The notes below the pieces were generated by a model. The model was given only the letters and a program-made list of their open reading frames with translations, had not been told where the DNA came from and did not search any database. A stretch of DNA of 64,000 nucleotides, from the NCBI GenBank assembly GCA_910588695.1, contig CAJUOV010000006.1, positions 28,616 to 92,615 of the forward strand. The letters run 5' to 3'. This document shows, piece by piece, positions 43,506 through 52,665 of the stretch. A program made the translations under genes and the position numbers. Positions within the stretch are counted from its first letter, which is position 1; every line of letters begins with the position of its first letter. The DNA comes from an uncultured Christensenellaceae bacterium (lineage in GTDB: Bacteria; Bacillota; Clostridia; Christensenellales; Borkfalkiaceae).

Positions 43506-44767
43506 TGCGCCACCTCTTTTGCCGTTTTGTTTTGTATCGCAATATCCTCGATTTTCGCCTCGCGGACGATTGCGTTCGTCGTCAGCACATACGCGTTTCT
43601 GTGTTCGCGCAGAAGAGTCGCGGGAATCCCCGCCGTCATCGGCCCCGTAAACAAGCGGCTGAGAATGCTCGCTTTGTTGAGGTCAAACACGGGAATGAGC
43701 AGCGTATTCGAAGACAGCGCCGTTCCCAGCCCGACCGTGACGATCGATTTCGACGGCTGGCCGGGATCGATATATTTTTTACTGTGTTCGCCTACTTCGA
43801 CGATTCTGGGCGCGTCGTCGATGATTTCTTCTATCTCGTTGTACGTGCCGACTTCATACGCCAGAATCTCACCGACGGGAGAAACGGAAACCGCATGCAG
43901 AACGGGCGGATACCTTCTGAACACCTGTCCCGCTTTTTTTACCGGATCGCTGTCCGTATAAATTCCCGATAAAAGACAAAGCTGCTCGTCCGCAGGTTCT
44001 TTCTGCAATCTTTTCAGCGGTTCGATCAACATCTCGTTGATATGCTTCGTTCTGCTCGTTTCATGCTCGCGCCAAACTCCGAACGTCTCCGTATCCGATA
44101 CGATATGCGCTTCTCCGAAGGGACATCCCTCATATTCGTTCACGATCCGAAGCATCGCTCTGAAAATCTGAGTCGCGCTGCGCCCCGTAGGAAGAATTAC
44201 GGAGGAATCGGGATATTTTTGCGCCATCGAAAAATAGACGCGCGCCGCGCATTCCGCCGCTTCCCTGTCAGTCTCGAACGACACGATTCCCTTTGTCCAA
44301 ATCCCCGACGCAGAGCTTGAATTCGCATTGCCGCATTCCTTCGCCCGAGGCTTGCCGAAATCGGAGTCGTTGATCGCGATGATATCTTTGACAAGTTTTT
44401 CCAGAGTCGCGTCCCTGCAATCCATCCAATCCAACCATTGGGTGGAAGTCAGAAAATAACTTAAATTATTCGGTTCTACGCGCTCGACCCTCAGCCAGAA
44501 AACAGGCTTTTTGTATTTATCGGCAAGCGATAGCTCTCTTTTGACCTGAATGCTCGCATCCGCGCTCGCACAAAACAGCAACACGACAGCCTGACAGTTT
44601 TTGATCGCCCGATGGATCGCCTCGTCCCACTGTTCTCCCGAACGGATATTTTTCCCCGCATACCACGCCTGAATCCCTTGTCTCTGCATATACTTCGAAA
44701 GGTGCACGGCAAGCTCCTCTTTACTCGAATGATAACTGATAAAAACGTTGATCTTATCTTCTGCCAT
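43487..44767 (-). CDS. TIR domain fused to a NagB-like (ISOCOT-fold) sensor
   Basis: A 426-residue protein. Residues 1-130 form a TIR domain (INVFISYHSSKEELAVHL, WYAGKNIRSGEQW, and the helix carrying the catalytic-type Glu E78 in QVKRELSLAD). Residues 160-426 resemble glucosamine-6-phosphate deaminase/6-phosphogluconolactonase proteins (LPTGRSATQIFRAML, VGLGTALSSNTLL, TGPMTAGIPATLL). The enzyme-like domain may sense a sugar phosphate or nucleotide and switch on NAD cleavage by the TIR domain. The fusion and the second TIR gene nearby suggest an immune or cell-suicide role. This is inference; no such system is known to me. Confidence 0.75.
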   Translation of the reverse strand: MAEDKINVFISYHSSKEELAVHLSKYMQRQGIQAWYAGKNIRSGEQWDEAIHRAIKNCQAVVLLFCASADASIQVKRELSLADKYKKPVFWLRVERVEPNNLSYFLTSTQWLDWMDCRDATLEKLVKDIIAINDSDFGKPRAKECGNANSSSASGIWTKGIVSFETDREAAECAARVYFSMAQKYPDSSVILPTGRSATQIFRAMLRIVNEYEGCPFGEAHIVSDTETFGVWREHETSRTKHINEMLIEPLKRLQKEPADEQLCLLSGIYTDSDPVKKAGQVFRRYPPVLHAVSVSPVGEILAYEVGTYNEIEEIIDDAPRIVEVGEHSKKYIDPGQPSKSIVTVGLGTALSSNTLLIPVFDLNKASILSRLFTGPMTAGIPATLLREHRNAYVLTTNAIVREAKIEDIAIQNKTAKEVAQWIVGG

Positions 44768-44779
44768 AACAAACTTACC

Positions 44780-46987
44780 TCACTGTGAATGCGAAACGCG
44801 CTTTACGATTTTATAACCGTTTTTCGTCAAAAGCCAATAAGCGTCGTCCAATATCTGATAGTCGTATTTGATCACGTCGCAATCAATCTCTTCGCAATGA
44901 TCTCTTCGGGCAATCATTTGCCTGAATTCGGTCAGTCCTTCAAACGTCGTCAGATTTCCGTGTCTGCGCAGACGGTAATTTTTTCCGTTCGTATGGCGGA
45001 GCTTTCCGTTCCTCTCCTCCGTTTCGTTCAGTATCCGCTCTCTGCTCGCGGGAATCACGCCCTTGCTCAGCATAAACGAATTCCAACGGTAATGCTCCAA
45101 GACCGCAAGCGTTTTTCTGCGCGAAAGGCGAAAATCCAACGTATACTTAATTACGCTTTTCCCGTCTACCCGTAACGAATACGCAGACGCGTCGGGCAGA
45201 TCGTCGCCCGCGTAATACGCCAGATATTCCTGTTCGCTCAACGCAGGCAGATCGTTTTCGTCATTTCTCACGTATTCCAAGCCCATAAGATTGAGTTTCG
45301 ACTGCAAACTCAAACAACCGTAAAGGCTCGATTCTCTCTCCAACTGACTTTTTGCAACAAACCAATTTTTATTTGCAGACAACGCATTCTCCGTAACCGC
45401 TTCCTCGCTCAACCGAAAATCTTTATCGTTGGTAATCTTGTATTCCAGATCGTAAATTTCATTCCGCTGCTGTGCCATGCGGTAAATTTTGTCGCCGATT
45501 ATTTTTTCAATATCGAAAACACACTCGCTTTCGTTTCCGATGCAAAATACATTATTTCTTCTGAATTCGAAATAGGAATCGGGTGATTTTACGCTTCTCA
45601 CAAACGCAATTAAATTTTTTGCCTGCCACTCGTCGAATTTTTCCATGAGTTTTTGCGTGAGATCGATATTTTCCAAATCGTTTTCAAAGGATACGATCAG
45701 AAAATTCGCATCGTTTTCGGATTTACAGACGATCTTGCGTAAATCGCTGTAAAATTCGGGCGAGTTGACGTCGCAGGAGAGATAGTTTGTCTCGGCAGGC
45801 ACTTCGGGAAGCGGCAAATAATCCTTTTTGTCAAATCCGTCTTTCTTGTTCAGATAACGGCGGTAAGAATGATTGAGATTCTTATTCCGCACAGAATCGT
45901 TTTTATCAAAAATATAATAATGAACTTTTTTCAGAACGGTCCCGCCGTTTTGTTCCGTTACAAATTGATTGTTCGCTACCGACGTCAGAAATATCTGCGT
46001 ATTCGGTTTTCCGAACCCGACCATGCAAACGTTAATATTTATATCCGGCTTGATGAGCGAAGTTTTATAATCGATCTGACGTTCGTCCAAAAATTTTGTA
46101 AGCGGAAACCTGTCCACAAAATCCATTGCGATCATACGATATTTATTTTTATAGCGGATACAGCCGCACGAAATTCTTGACGCTTGCTCGTAAACCGTCT
46201 CATAACTCGGATCCCCGAATACGAATATGCGCAAACGATGAAATAAACCGATTCTTTTTTCCTCTTCGAACTGCGCGATTCCTTCGTTGAAAAGTTTGCA
46301 AAGATTCAGATTTTCTTCATCGCTCCGAGTATTTACGACAATCGAATACTTCTTCCCGTTCAACGCTTTTTTTAAGATATTGCGGATCAAACCGCCGTAA
46401 TCTTTACAGGAAATATAGCCGATTTTTTTCTTGTAAAGCTCCAAACCGTCGGCGGATGAAATGCCCGCAGCCACCGCGGCAAGATATTTTTTATTGTCGG
46501 CGCTTGCGAAAATAGAATAATTTTCCCGATTGTTCCCGAAGAGGATCAACCGCTCTTTTTTCGAAAAAATACGCCGAACGGAATTTTTCCACTGCCACAG
46601 CCTCTGCCCGATAAAAGAAAACGCAAACAGGATCGCGTTCAGAATCAATACGACGCAAAAACAGTAGACGGTGATTTTATAAAATAAATTCGCTTCGATC
46701 AGAGCTCCGATTTTGTTTAAGTTGAATTTGAGAATTACAAGTTCGATCACATGGGTGATGGCGTTGAGAATCCCGTCGAAGACGGAATTGCCTCCGTACA
46801 CGTAACCGATGCAAAAAAGCGGAAGCGCAATCAGAAAAACGGCGACGCATTTTCCCTTCTTGAACCCCCGGATAAAAGTAATGCGTTCCGCCCTGCTCTC
46901 TTTTCTGAAAAATCCGACGATCACAAACACGACCGATAAAACAAGCAACGCAAGACAAAGCGCGGTGATAATATTGTAGACGATCAT
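44780..46987 (-). CDS. membrane protein with Rossmann (TrkA-N-like) and RyR-like domains
   Basis: A 735-residue protein with three or four hydrophobic segments in the first 130 residues. A large cytoplasmic part includes two Rossmann-like segments (ERLILFGNNRENYSIFA and INVCMVGFGKPNTQIFL) and a C-terminal RyR-like motif (LAVLEHYRWNSFMLSKGV). TrkA-N plus RyR domains occur in bacterial channel-like proteins linked to nucleotide signalling and defence. It is the first gene of the four-gene operon, behind a TATAAT promoter and GGGAG site. A role as membrane effector or ligand-gated channel is inferred. Confidence 0.65.
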   Translation of the reverse strand: MIVYNIITALCLALLVLSVVFVIVGFFRKESRAERITFIRGFKKGKCVAVFLIALPLFCIGYVYGGNSVFDGILNAITHVIELVILKFNLNKIGALIEANLFYKITVYCFCVVLILNAILFAFSFIGQRLWQWKNSVRRIFSKKERLILFGNNRENYSIFASADNKKYLAAVAAGISSADGLELYKKKIGYISCKDYGGLIRNILKKALNGKKYSIVVNTRSDEENLNLCKLFNEGIAQFEEEKRIGLFHRLRIFVFGDPSYETVYEQASRISCGCIRYKNKYRMIAMDFVDRFPLTKFLDERQIDYKTSLIKPDININVCMVGFGKPNTQIFLTSVANNQFVTEQNGGTVLKKVHYYIFDKNDSVRNKNLNHSYRRYLNKKDGFDKKDYLPLPEVPAETNYLSCDVNSPEFYSDLRKIVCKSENDANFLIVSFENDLENIDLTQKLMEKFDEWQAKNLIAFVRSVKSPDSYFEFRRNNVFCIGNESECVFDIEKIIGDKIYRMAQQRNEIYDLEYKITNDKDFRLSEEAVTENALSANKNWFVAKSQLERESSLYGCLSLQSKLNLMGLEYVRNDENDLPALSEQEYLAYYAGDDLPDASAYSLRVDGKSVIKYTLDFRLSRRKTLAVLEHYRWNSFMLSKGVIPASRERILNETEERNGKLRHTNGKNYRLRRHGNLTTFEGLTEFRQMIARRDHCEEIDCDVIKYDYQILDDAYWLLTKNGYKIVKRVSHSQ

Positions 46988-47062
46988 CGTATTCTCCCGT
47001 AACAGACCGATTCAAAGATCAAATTCGGCGAATCATGTAAAAAATTCTTCAATATATTTCAT

Positions 47063-47091
47063 ATTATACTACACTTTTTCTTATTTCGCAA
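47063..47091 (-). promoter_or_regulatory. promoter of the TIR operon
   Basis: Minus strand TTGCGA (47086-47091), 17-bp spacer, TATAAT (47063-47068). Confidence 0.65.
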
Positions 47092-47140
47092 TATCATTTA
47101 TCAAATAATTATCAATCGTAATTTTATTTTTGCATCAAAA

Positions 47141-47163
47141 AACGCGGAATTATTTTCCGCGTT
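47141..47163 (-). terminator. terminator after the GH3 gene
   Basis: Minus-strand stem AACGCGGAA/TTCCGCGTT with a 5-nt loop and a following T run. Confidence 0.7.
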
Positions 47164-47196
47164 TTCGATAAAATCGGAGATCGGGCATTCACGATA

Positions 47197-49203
47197 TCAG
47201 AGAAAAGAAATTTTTCCGTCTGCAATTCTGACTTTTGCAGAAAGCAATTCTTCGGAGACGGATGCCCCGATAATAATTTCGTACACGCCGTCCTCTATCT
47301 CCCAACCGTCTTTCGCCGCAGACCAATATTCGAACGCGCGGCGGTCGAGACGAACCGTGACGCGCTCCTTTCCTCCCGCTTTGACGAACGTCTTTGCAAA
47401 ACCTTTCAATTCCTTATACGGACGATAGACGCAGGAGCCCATTGCGCGCACGTACACCTGCGAAACCTCTTTGCCGTCGCGTGCGGAGACGTTTGCGATT
47501 TCGTAAGACACGTCCAAACCGTCCTCCGTCGCTTTCAGAGTCAGATTCCGATAATCGAATTCGGAATAGCTCAGCCCGTGTCCGAACGGAAACAGCACTT
47601 CGATCCCGTAAGTGTCGTAAGAGCGGTAACCCACGTCGAGCCCTTCGTTATAGCGGGTCACCTTGCAATCCCGGTAACATTGCGCCGCAGGCGTATCCTC
47701 AAACGAAAGCGGGAAGGTTTCGGAGAGCTTTCCGCTCGGATTCGTCTTGCCCGTCAGAACGTTTGCAACCGCTTGTCCGCCCTTTTCCCCGGGGAAACCG
47801 ACGTACACGACCGCCGCGACCTCGTCGATCCAGTCGCTCATATCGATCGCCGAACCCGCGAAGAGAACGACCACCGTGTTCTTGTTCACCGCCGCCGTTT
47901 CCAGAATTGTACGGGTTGCCGCTTCGCAGAGTTTCATCGACTGTCTGTCGCCGCCCTCGCTCTCGATATTCGCGCCCGTGCCCGCAAACACAAGATTCAC
48001 GTCGCTCGCCGCAGCGTTGTCTACCGCGCTTCCCGTGCACATGAAAGAACTGTCCACTCCGCTCTCCGAAAACGCGGGCTCGTATGTAATTTCTCCGCCG
48101 TGCTCTTTTCTCATAATTTCGAGCATATCGAACATGGGCGTGAGCCGCTCCACTCTGCCCGATCCGCCGCCGCTCATAAAATCGAGGCGTTTGTGATTGT
48201 AAGCGCAGGGACGGGCGAACCAACCGCACATCGAAAGACTCTGTCCTTTTCGAAGGGGCAGCACGCCATTGTTTTTCAACAGCACGATCCCCTCTTCCGC
48301 GATCTCCTGCGTAAAGGCGATCCTGTTTTCAAGCGTATGCTTGCGCTTTTTTCCTTTCTGCATCTCCTCGCAGCGTTCTATAAGATCAAGCACTCTTTGA
48401 GCGCAGACGTCGATTTCCTCTTCCGTAATCTTTCCCGCCTTAAAATCTGCGACCAACGCCTCGTAATGCGAAGAATTAAAGGGCATTTCAAGGTCACACC
48501 CCGCCTTTGCCGCTTTCGTTCTGTCGCGCACCGCGTCCCAGTCAGACATTATGAGTCCATCAAATCCGCAATCCTTGCGGAGCGCGTCGTAACCCTTTCG
48601 ATATTCCGATCCGTACACGCCGTTGATACGGTTGTAGCTGCTCATGACGGAAACAGGCTTTGCTTCCATTGCAATCTCGAAAGGCTTGTAATATATTTCC
48701 CTGAGCGTGCGCTCGTCCACCTCGCTCGACTGTTGCAGACGGTTGAATTCTTCGTTATTGCAACAGAAGTGCTTAACGCACGCCCCCGCGCCCTCGCTCT
48801 GCAAGCCCCATACGTACTCCCGCGCCATCACTCCCGCGAGATAGGGGTCTTCCGAAAAATATTCGAAATTCCGACCGCAAAGCGGATTGCGTTTGATATT
48901 GACGCCCGGACCGAGCAAAATATCCGCGCCGTAGTCGAGACAGTCGTCCGCTACGCATTCCGCATACTTCCGCGTAATTTCCAAGTTCCAAGTATTGCAT
49001 AGCATCTGTAAAGAAGGATAACTCACCGACGGTTTATCTCCGTCCCAATTTTCGGGATTTTTTGGCATTCTCACACCCATGCTCGCATCCGTCACTTTGA
49101 CTCTTTTCAATTTTCCGTCAAAGTCACAGGTGTTCCAGCAGTCTTTTCCGCAAATCAGACGCAGTTTTTCTTCAATACTCAATTCTTTCAGGCTTATTTT
49201 CAT
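47197..49203 (-). CDS. GH3 beta-glucosidase
   Basis: A 668-residue glycoside hydrolase family 3 enzyme without signal peptide. The catalytic nucleophile is D221 in IMSDWDAV; K144-H145 of CVKHFCCNNEE contact the sugar. The (alpha/beta)6 sandwich domain and a C-terminal fibronectin-III-like domain (PFGHGLSYSEFDY onward) follow. It should release glucose or another monosaccharide from beta-linked oligosaccharides in the cytoplasm. It is the last gene after truA and the small membrane protein, ahead of a terminator. The exact sugar is unknown. Confidence 0.92.
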   Translation of the reverse strand: MKISLKELSIEEKLRLICGKDCWNTCDFDGKLKRVKVTDASMGVRMPKNPENWDGDKPSVSYPSLQMLCNTWNLEITRKYAECVADDCLDYGADILLGPGVNIKRNPLCGRNFEYFSEDPYLAGVMAREYVWGLQSEGAGACVKHFCCNNEEFNRLQQSSEVDERTLREIYYKPFEIAMEAKPVSVMSSYNRINGVYGSEYRKGYDALRKDCGFDGLIMSDWDAVRDRTKAAKAGCDLEMPFNSSHYEALVADFKAGKITEEEIDVCAQRVLDLIERCEEMQKGKKRKHTLENRIAFTQEIAEEGIVLLKNNGVLPLRKGQSLSMCGWFARPCAYNHKRLDFMSGGGSGRVERLTPMFDMLEIMRKEHGGEITYEPAFSESGVDSSFMCTGSAVDNAAASDVNLVFAGTGANIESEGGDRQSMKLCEAATRTILETAAVNKNTVVVLFAGSAIDMSDWIDEVAAVVYVGFPGEKGGQAVANVLTGKTNPSGKLSETFPLSFEDTPAAQCYRDCKVTRYNEGLDVGYRSYDTYGIEVLFPFGHGLSYSEFDYRNLTLKATEDGLDVSYEIANVSARDGKEVSQVYVRAMGSCVYRPYKELKGFAKTFVKAGGKERVTVRLDRRAFEYWSAAKDGWEIEDGVYEIIIGASVSEELLSAKVRIADGKISFL

Positions 49204-49235
49204 AATTTCTACTCTCGGTTGATTGTTTTTATATT

Positions 49236-50108
49236 TTATTCGTCGCTGTTACCGTCCGGAGAATTCTCCTGCGGCGCGTTCTCTCCGTTCGCCGCAGGCG
49301 GATCTTCGAATTCCGCAAAGGGCGAGGCGGGCGCCGAAGGACGGTTCTGAGACGCAAAGTCGGTAAAGGGATCCTCCTTTTGCGGAGCGTTCGCCCCGTC
49401 CGTAAACACGCCCGTCTGCCGCATCATCTGTTCGAGACGTTTTTGCATGTAATCGCCGTAATCGACAGGTTCGTTTTCTCTTACCGCAAATGTAAAGAAA
49501 GCGCGCACGGGAAAAATGACCGAGAACACCGTCATGAGAAACGGATTTCTCGGACTGTATTTACGGTAAAGCGCGTTATAGACGGCGCAGAAAAATACGA
49601 TCATCAAAAGATTGGCGACCATTCCCAAAACGGAAAACCATACCGACGCGTTCTGTAAACCGAGAAGGGCGGACGGAACGTTTTCGGGATTGAGCACGAG
49701 CACGGGATTACCGTCGATATAGTTCGTCTCGTAATAAGCTGCGGACGAGAGCAGAATACTCGTCACAAGGCTGAGCACTTCGAAAGCGCAGTATACGAAT
49801 TCCGCGATCATAGCGTAGAGACCCGCGCGTTTCATTTTTCGTCCGAAAAAAGGCGCTTCGCCCGCGACCCTCCCCGCGAAATAGGTATGCGCAAAGGGAA
49901 TGAACCCCAGCCACGCATGTTTGATCCCTGCCCGCTCCGCCATGTTATAGAGGGCAAGCCCGCCCAACACCAAGCTGATCAGATACACTCCTCCCGCTAC
50001 ACCCAGCAGGATATACAGCTCATCGAGGGAAATTCCGCCCCCCGACATGCCGCCGCGGAAAAACTGCATAATTACCTGCGGAATCCGCAAAAATTCGAAA
50101 AACTCCAT
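49236..50108 (-). CDS. membrane protein of unknown function, four-helix type
   Basis: A 290-residue protein with four or five hydrophobic segments in residues 25-215 and a disordered Pro/Asn/Glu-rich tail (NRPSAPASPFAEFEDPPAANG). The segment AERAGIKHAWLGFIPFAHTYFAGRVAGE resembles a group of small Firmicute membrane proteins of unknown role. It lies 9 bp after truA and 32 bp before the GH3 gene, so it is probably co-transcribed. I do not recognise a function. Confidence 0.7.
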   Translation of the reverse strand: MEFFEFLRIPQVIMQFFRGGMSGGGISLDELYILLGVAGGVYLISLVLGGLALYNMAERAGIKHAWLGFIPFAHTYFAGRVAGEAPFFGRKMKRAGLYAMIAEFVYCAFEVLSLVTSILLSSAAYYETNYIDGNPVLVLNPENVPSALLGLQNASVWFSVLGMVANLLMIVFFCAVYNALYRKYSPRNPFLMTVFSVIFPVRAFFTFAVRENEPVDYGDYMQKRLEQMMRQTGVFTDGANAPQKEDPFTDFASQNRPSAPASPFAEFEDPPAANGENAPQENSPDGNSDE

Positions 50109-50117
50109 ATTAACTCC

Positions 50118-50885
50118 TTATTTTTGATCGAATAACGGAATTTCGTATTCCGTATTCGCAAGCGTCAGACCTTTGGCAGGCATCGTTTTGGCAAGCAGAC
50201 TTCTCTTTCCCGTTTCAAGCGCTTCTTTGATCGTACGCTCCTCTTTTCCCGCGCCGATCGCGAACAGCTCGCCCGCAATAATCCTTACCATATTATATAA
50301 AAAGCCGTTTCCGCCCACTTCGATTTCGTAATGCGTTGCGCTCCCCTCTTTGTAAGAGCGCACGGCGAGCGCATATATTTCACGCTCGCTCGTCTTTGCG
50401 GAAGAGCCCGTCGCCGAAAACGCCTTAAAATCATGCCTGCCCACGAGAAGTTCCCCCGCTTTTTGCATACGCGCCGCGTCTGCCCGAGACAACAGCCGCG
50501 CTTCATACCGCTCGGAAAGAGGCAGGGCGCACTCCGCAAAATAAGCGCGGTAAAGATAAGTTTTTTTTCGCGCCGCGCGCGTACAGTCGAAATCTGCGGG
50601 CGCTTCCGCGCTTTTCAGAACGCTCACGTCGGCGGGTAAAAAGCGGTTCAGACAATCGCGGATCTTTTCTGCGGGTACGGAAATTTCCGCTCCGAAACCA
50701 CACACCTGAAATAATGCGTGCACGCCTGCATCCGTTCTTCCGCTTCCCTTGATCTTTATTTCTTTTCCGAATGCGGAAAAAGCGGCATCCTCTAAAACGC
50801 CCTGCACGGTGCGCCCCTTTCTTTGAATCTGCCAGCCGGAAAAATCCGTTCCGTCATAGCTTACCGCCAAAACGTAATTCTTCAT
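50118..50885 (-). CDS. truA: tRNA pseudouridine(38-40) synthase
   Basis: A 255-residue TruA, which converts U38-U40 of tRNA anticodon stems to pseudouridine. The catalytic Asp is D52 in GSGRTDAGVHA. The N-terminal YDGTDFSGWQIQ and the late GNGFLYNMVRIIAG segment are diagnostic. The MKNYVLAV start overlaps the ecfT stop by 4 bp. In Firmicutes truA often follows the ecf genes, as here. Confidence 0.96.
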   Translation of the reverse strand: MKNYVLAVSYDGTDFSGWQIQRKGRTVQGVLEDAAFSAFGKEIKIKGSGRTDAGVHALFQVCGFGAEISVPAEKIRDCLNRFLPADVSVLKSAEAPADFDCTRAARKKTYLYRAYFAECALPLSERYEARLLSRADAARMQKAGELLVGRHDFKAFSATGSSAKTSEREIYALAVRSYKEGSATHYEIEVGGNGFLYNMVRIIAGELFAIGAGKEERTIKEALETGKRSLLAKTMPAKGLTLANTEYEIPLFDQK

Positions 50886-51727
50886 ATCGGCGACCCCAAA
50901 TAAACGCGCATAAATACGACCCCCGTCACGAGCGCCGCCCCCATGAAAAGCACAATCGCGTCCCGCCACGTAAAACGCAGTTTTTTATATTTCGTCCTCT
51001 TTCTTCCGCCCGTGTAGCAGCGCGCGTCCATCGCGTCGCCGAGCTCGTCCGCTCTGCGGAACGCAGAAAGAAGAAGAGGCACCAGAACGGGAACGAACGA
51101 TTTGACTTTTTTCACGAGCCCGCCCCGTTCGAAATCGGCGCCGCGCGCTTTCTGCGCGTTCTTGATCCGTTCCGTTTCGTCCATGAGAATGGGGATAAAC
51201 CGAAGCGCAATGCTCATGATCAGCGCAAGTTCGTGTACCGGAAAACGCACCCATTTGAGGGGCGTCAGAATCGCTTCGATTCCGTCCGTCAGCGCGACGG
51301 GCGTCGTCGTATAAGTCAGAAGCGAAGAACACATCACAAGAAGGACGAGTCTGAAAATAAGAAAGAGCGAAAAGACGATTCCCGACTGCGTGATGTGAAT
51401 AATCCCGTAAGAAACGTATTCGCCCGTCTCCTCGCCGAACCAATCCCAATACAACTCGTCTCCGCCGTGAAATAGCACGTTGACGACAGCGGTGAAAAGC
51501 ACAAGAAAGATAACTCCCCTCACCGCGCGCAGCACTTTCCAGATCGGTACGCGGGAGAACGCTATAATCAATATAAGCACGCACGCGCATGCCGCAAGAC
51601 CGTAAAAATTGCTTGCGAGAAACACCGCTACGATATAGGCGATCAGAAATAAAATTTTGAGCGCGGGATTTACGTTATGAACAAAGGATTTGACGGGATA
51701 ATATTGCCCGAAAGAGACGTCTTTCAC
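50882..51727 (-). CDS. ecfT: energy-coupling factor transporter T component
   Basis: A 281-residue membrane protein with five or six helices and the coupling motif residues ARGADFERG near 195-205 that contact the two ATPases. EcfT links ATP hydrolysis to separate substrate-binding S components for vitamins and metals. It overlaps ecfA2 and truA by 4 bp each. No S component is encoded in the window, so this is a shared module. Confidence 0.95.
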   Translation of the reverse strand: MKDVSFGQYYPVKSFVHNVNPALKILFLIAYIVAVFLASNFYGLAACACVLILIIAFSRVPIWKVLRAVRGVIFLVLFTAVVNVLFHGGDELYWDWFGEETGEYVSYGIIHITQSGIVFSLFLIFRLVLLVMCSSLLTYTTTPVALTDGIEAILTPLKWVRFPVHELALIMSIALRFIPILMDETERIKNAQKARGADFERGGLVKKVKSFVPVLVPLLLSAFRRADELGDAMDARCYTGGRKRTKYKKLRFTWRDAIVLFMGAALVTGVVFMRVYLGSPI

Positions 51728-52665
51728 GATTCCCCTCCGTCGGCTTTCCCCTTTTTCGCCGCATAATTAAGAACGCTCCCGATAAAGCCTTCCGTCGTGA
51801 AATCGTTTTTCAGTTTGATTCCTTTCTTTTCGAGCGCAAACGTGAGTTTTGCGGTCAGAGGCACGTCGAGCCCGAGTGATAAGAGTTCTTCCGTCTTTTC
51901 GAAGAGTTCTGCGGGCGGAAGCACGAATCTGACTTCGCCCTCCGAAAAAACCGCGACGCGGTTGCAGTTCTCTGAAATCTCGTCCATATCGTGCGAAACA
52001 ATAACGATCGTTTTACACCACTCGCGGTGTAATTTGTGCAAAAGTTCCATGATCTCACGCTTGCCCGCAGGATCGAGCCCCGCCGCAGGCTCGTCCAAAA
52101 CAAGAACTTCGGGTCTTGTCACAATTACGCCCGCGATCGCTACGCGCCGTTTCTGCCCTCCCGAAAGATCGAAAGGCGACTTATCTTTGATCTCTTCGTA
52201 GTCGAGTCCCACAATTTCGAGCGCGTCGCGCACCGCGCGCTGCACCTCTATATCCGTCGGTTTTGTCTTGGCAAAATTCTTAAAACCGAAAGCAACGTCG
52301 GCTGCGACCGTCTCGGCAAAAAGCTGATACTCCGGATACTGAAACACCATGCCGACTTTTCCGCGGAGTGCGTTAAAATCCGTCTTTCTGTCAGAGAGAT
52401 CGAATTCGCCCACCGTGAGCGAAGGCAGCGGCGGCGGAACCTGTCCGCGCTTCACCTTTTGTTTATAGCGGCGTTTGAGGGAAGAAGGAAGGCGCAACAG
52501 TCCGTTCAGATGTTGCACAAACGTACTTTTACCGCTCCCCGTATGTCCGATCACGCCGAAAAAATCCCCTTCTTCGATCGTAAGGGTAACATCTTTCAGC
52601 GCTGCGACCGCAAAGGGCGAACGCGCGTTATAAGTATAACTCAAATGTTCCGCTCGGATACGCAA
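51724..52665 (-). CDS. ecfA2: energy-coupling factor ATPase A2
   Basis: A 313-residue ABC ATPase: Walker A GHTGSGKST, Q loop VFQYPEYQLF, signature FDLSGGQKRRVAIAG, Walker B VLVLDEPAAGLDP, H loop SHDMD. A GQVPPPLPSLTVG insertion near residue 75 is typical of EcfA2. It forms a heterodimer with EcfA1, which overlaps it by 25 bp, to power vitamin uptake with EcfT. Confidence 0.95.
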   Translation of the reverse strand: MRIRAEHLSYTYNARSPFAVAALKDVTLTIEEGDFFGVIGHTGSGKSTFVQHLNGLLRLPSSLKRRYKQKVKRGQVPPPLPSLTVGEFDLSDRKTDFNALRGKVGMVFQYPEYQLFAETVAADVAFGFKNFAKTKPTDIEVQRAVRDALEIVGLDYEEIKDKSPFDLSGGQKRRVAIAGVIVTRPEVLVLDEPAAGLDPAGKREIMELLHKLHREWCKTIVIVSHDMDEISENCNRVAVFSEGEVRFVLPPAELFEKTEELLSLGLDVPLTAKLTFALEKKGIKLKNDFTTEGFIGSVLNYAAKKGKADGGES

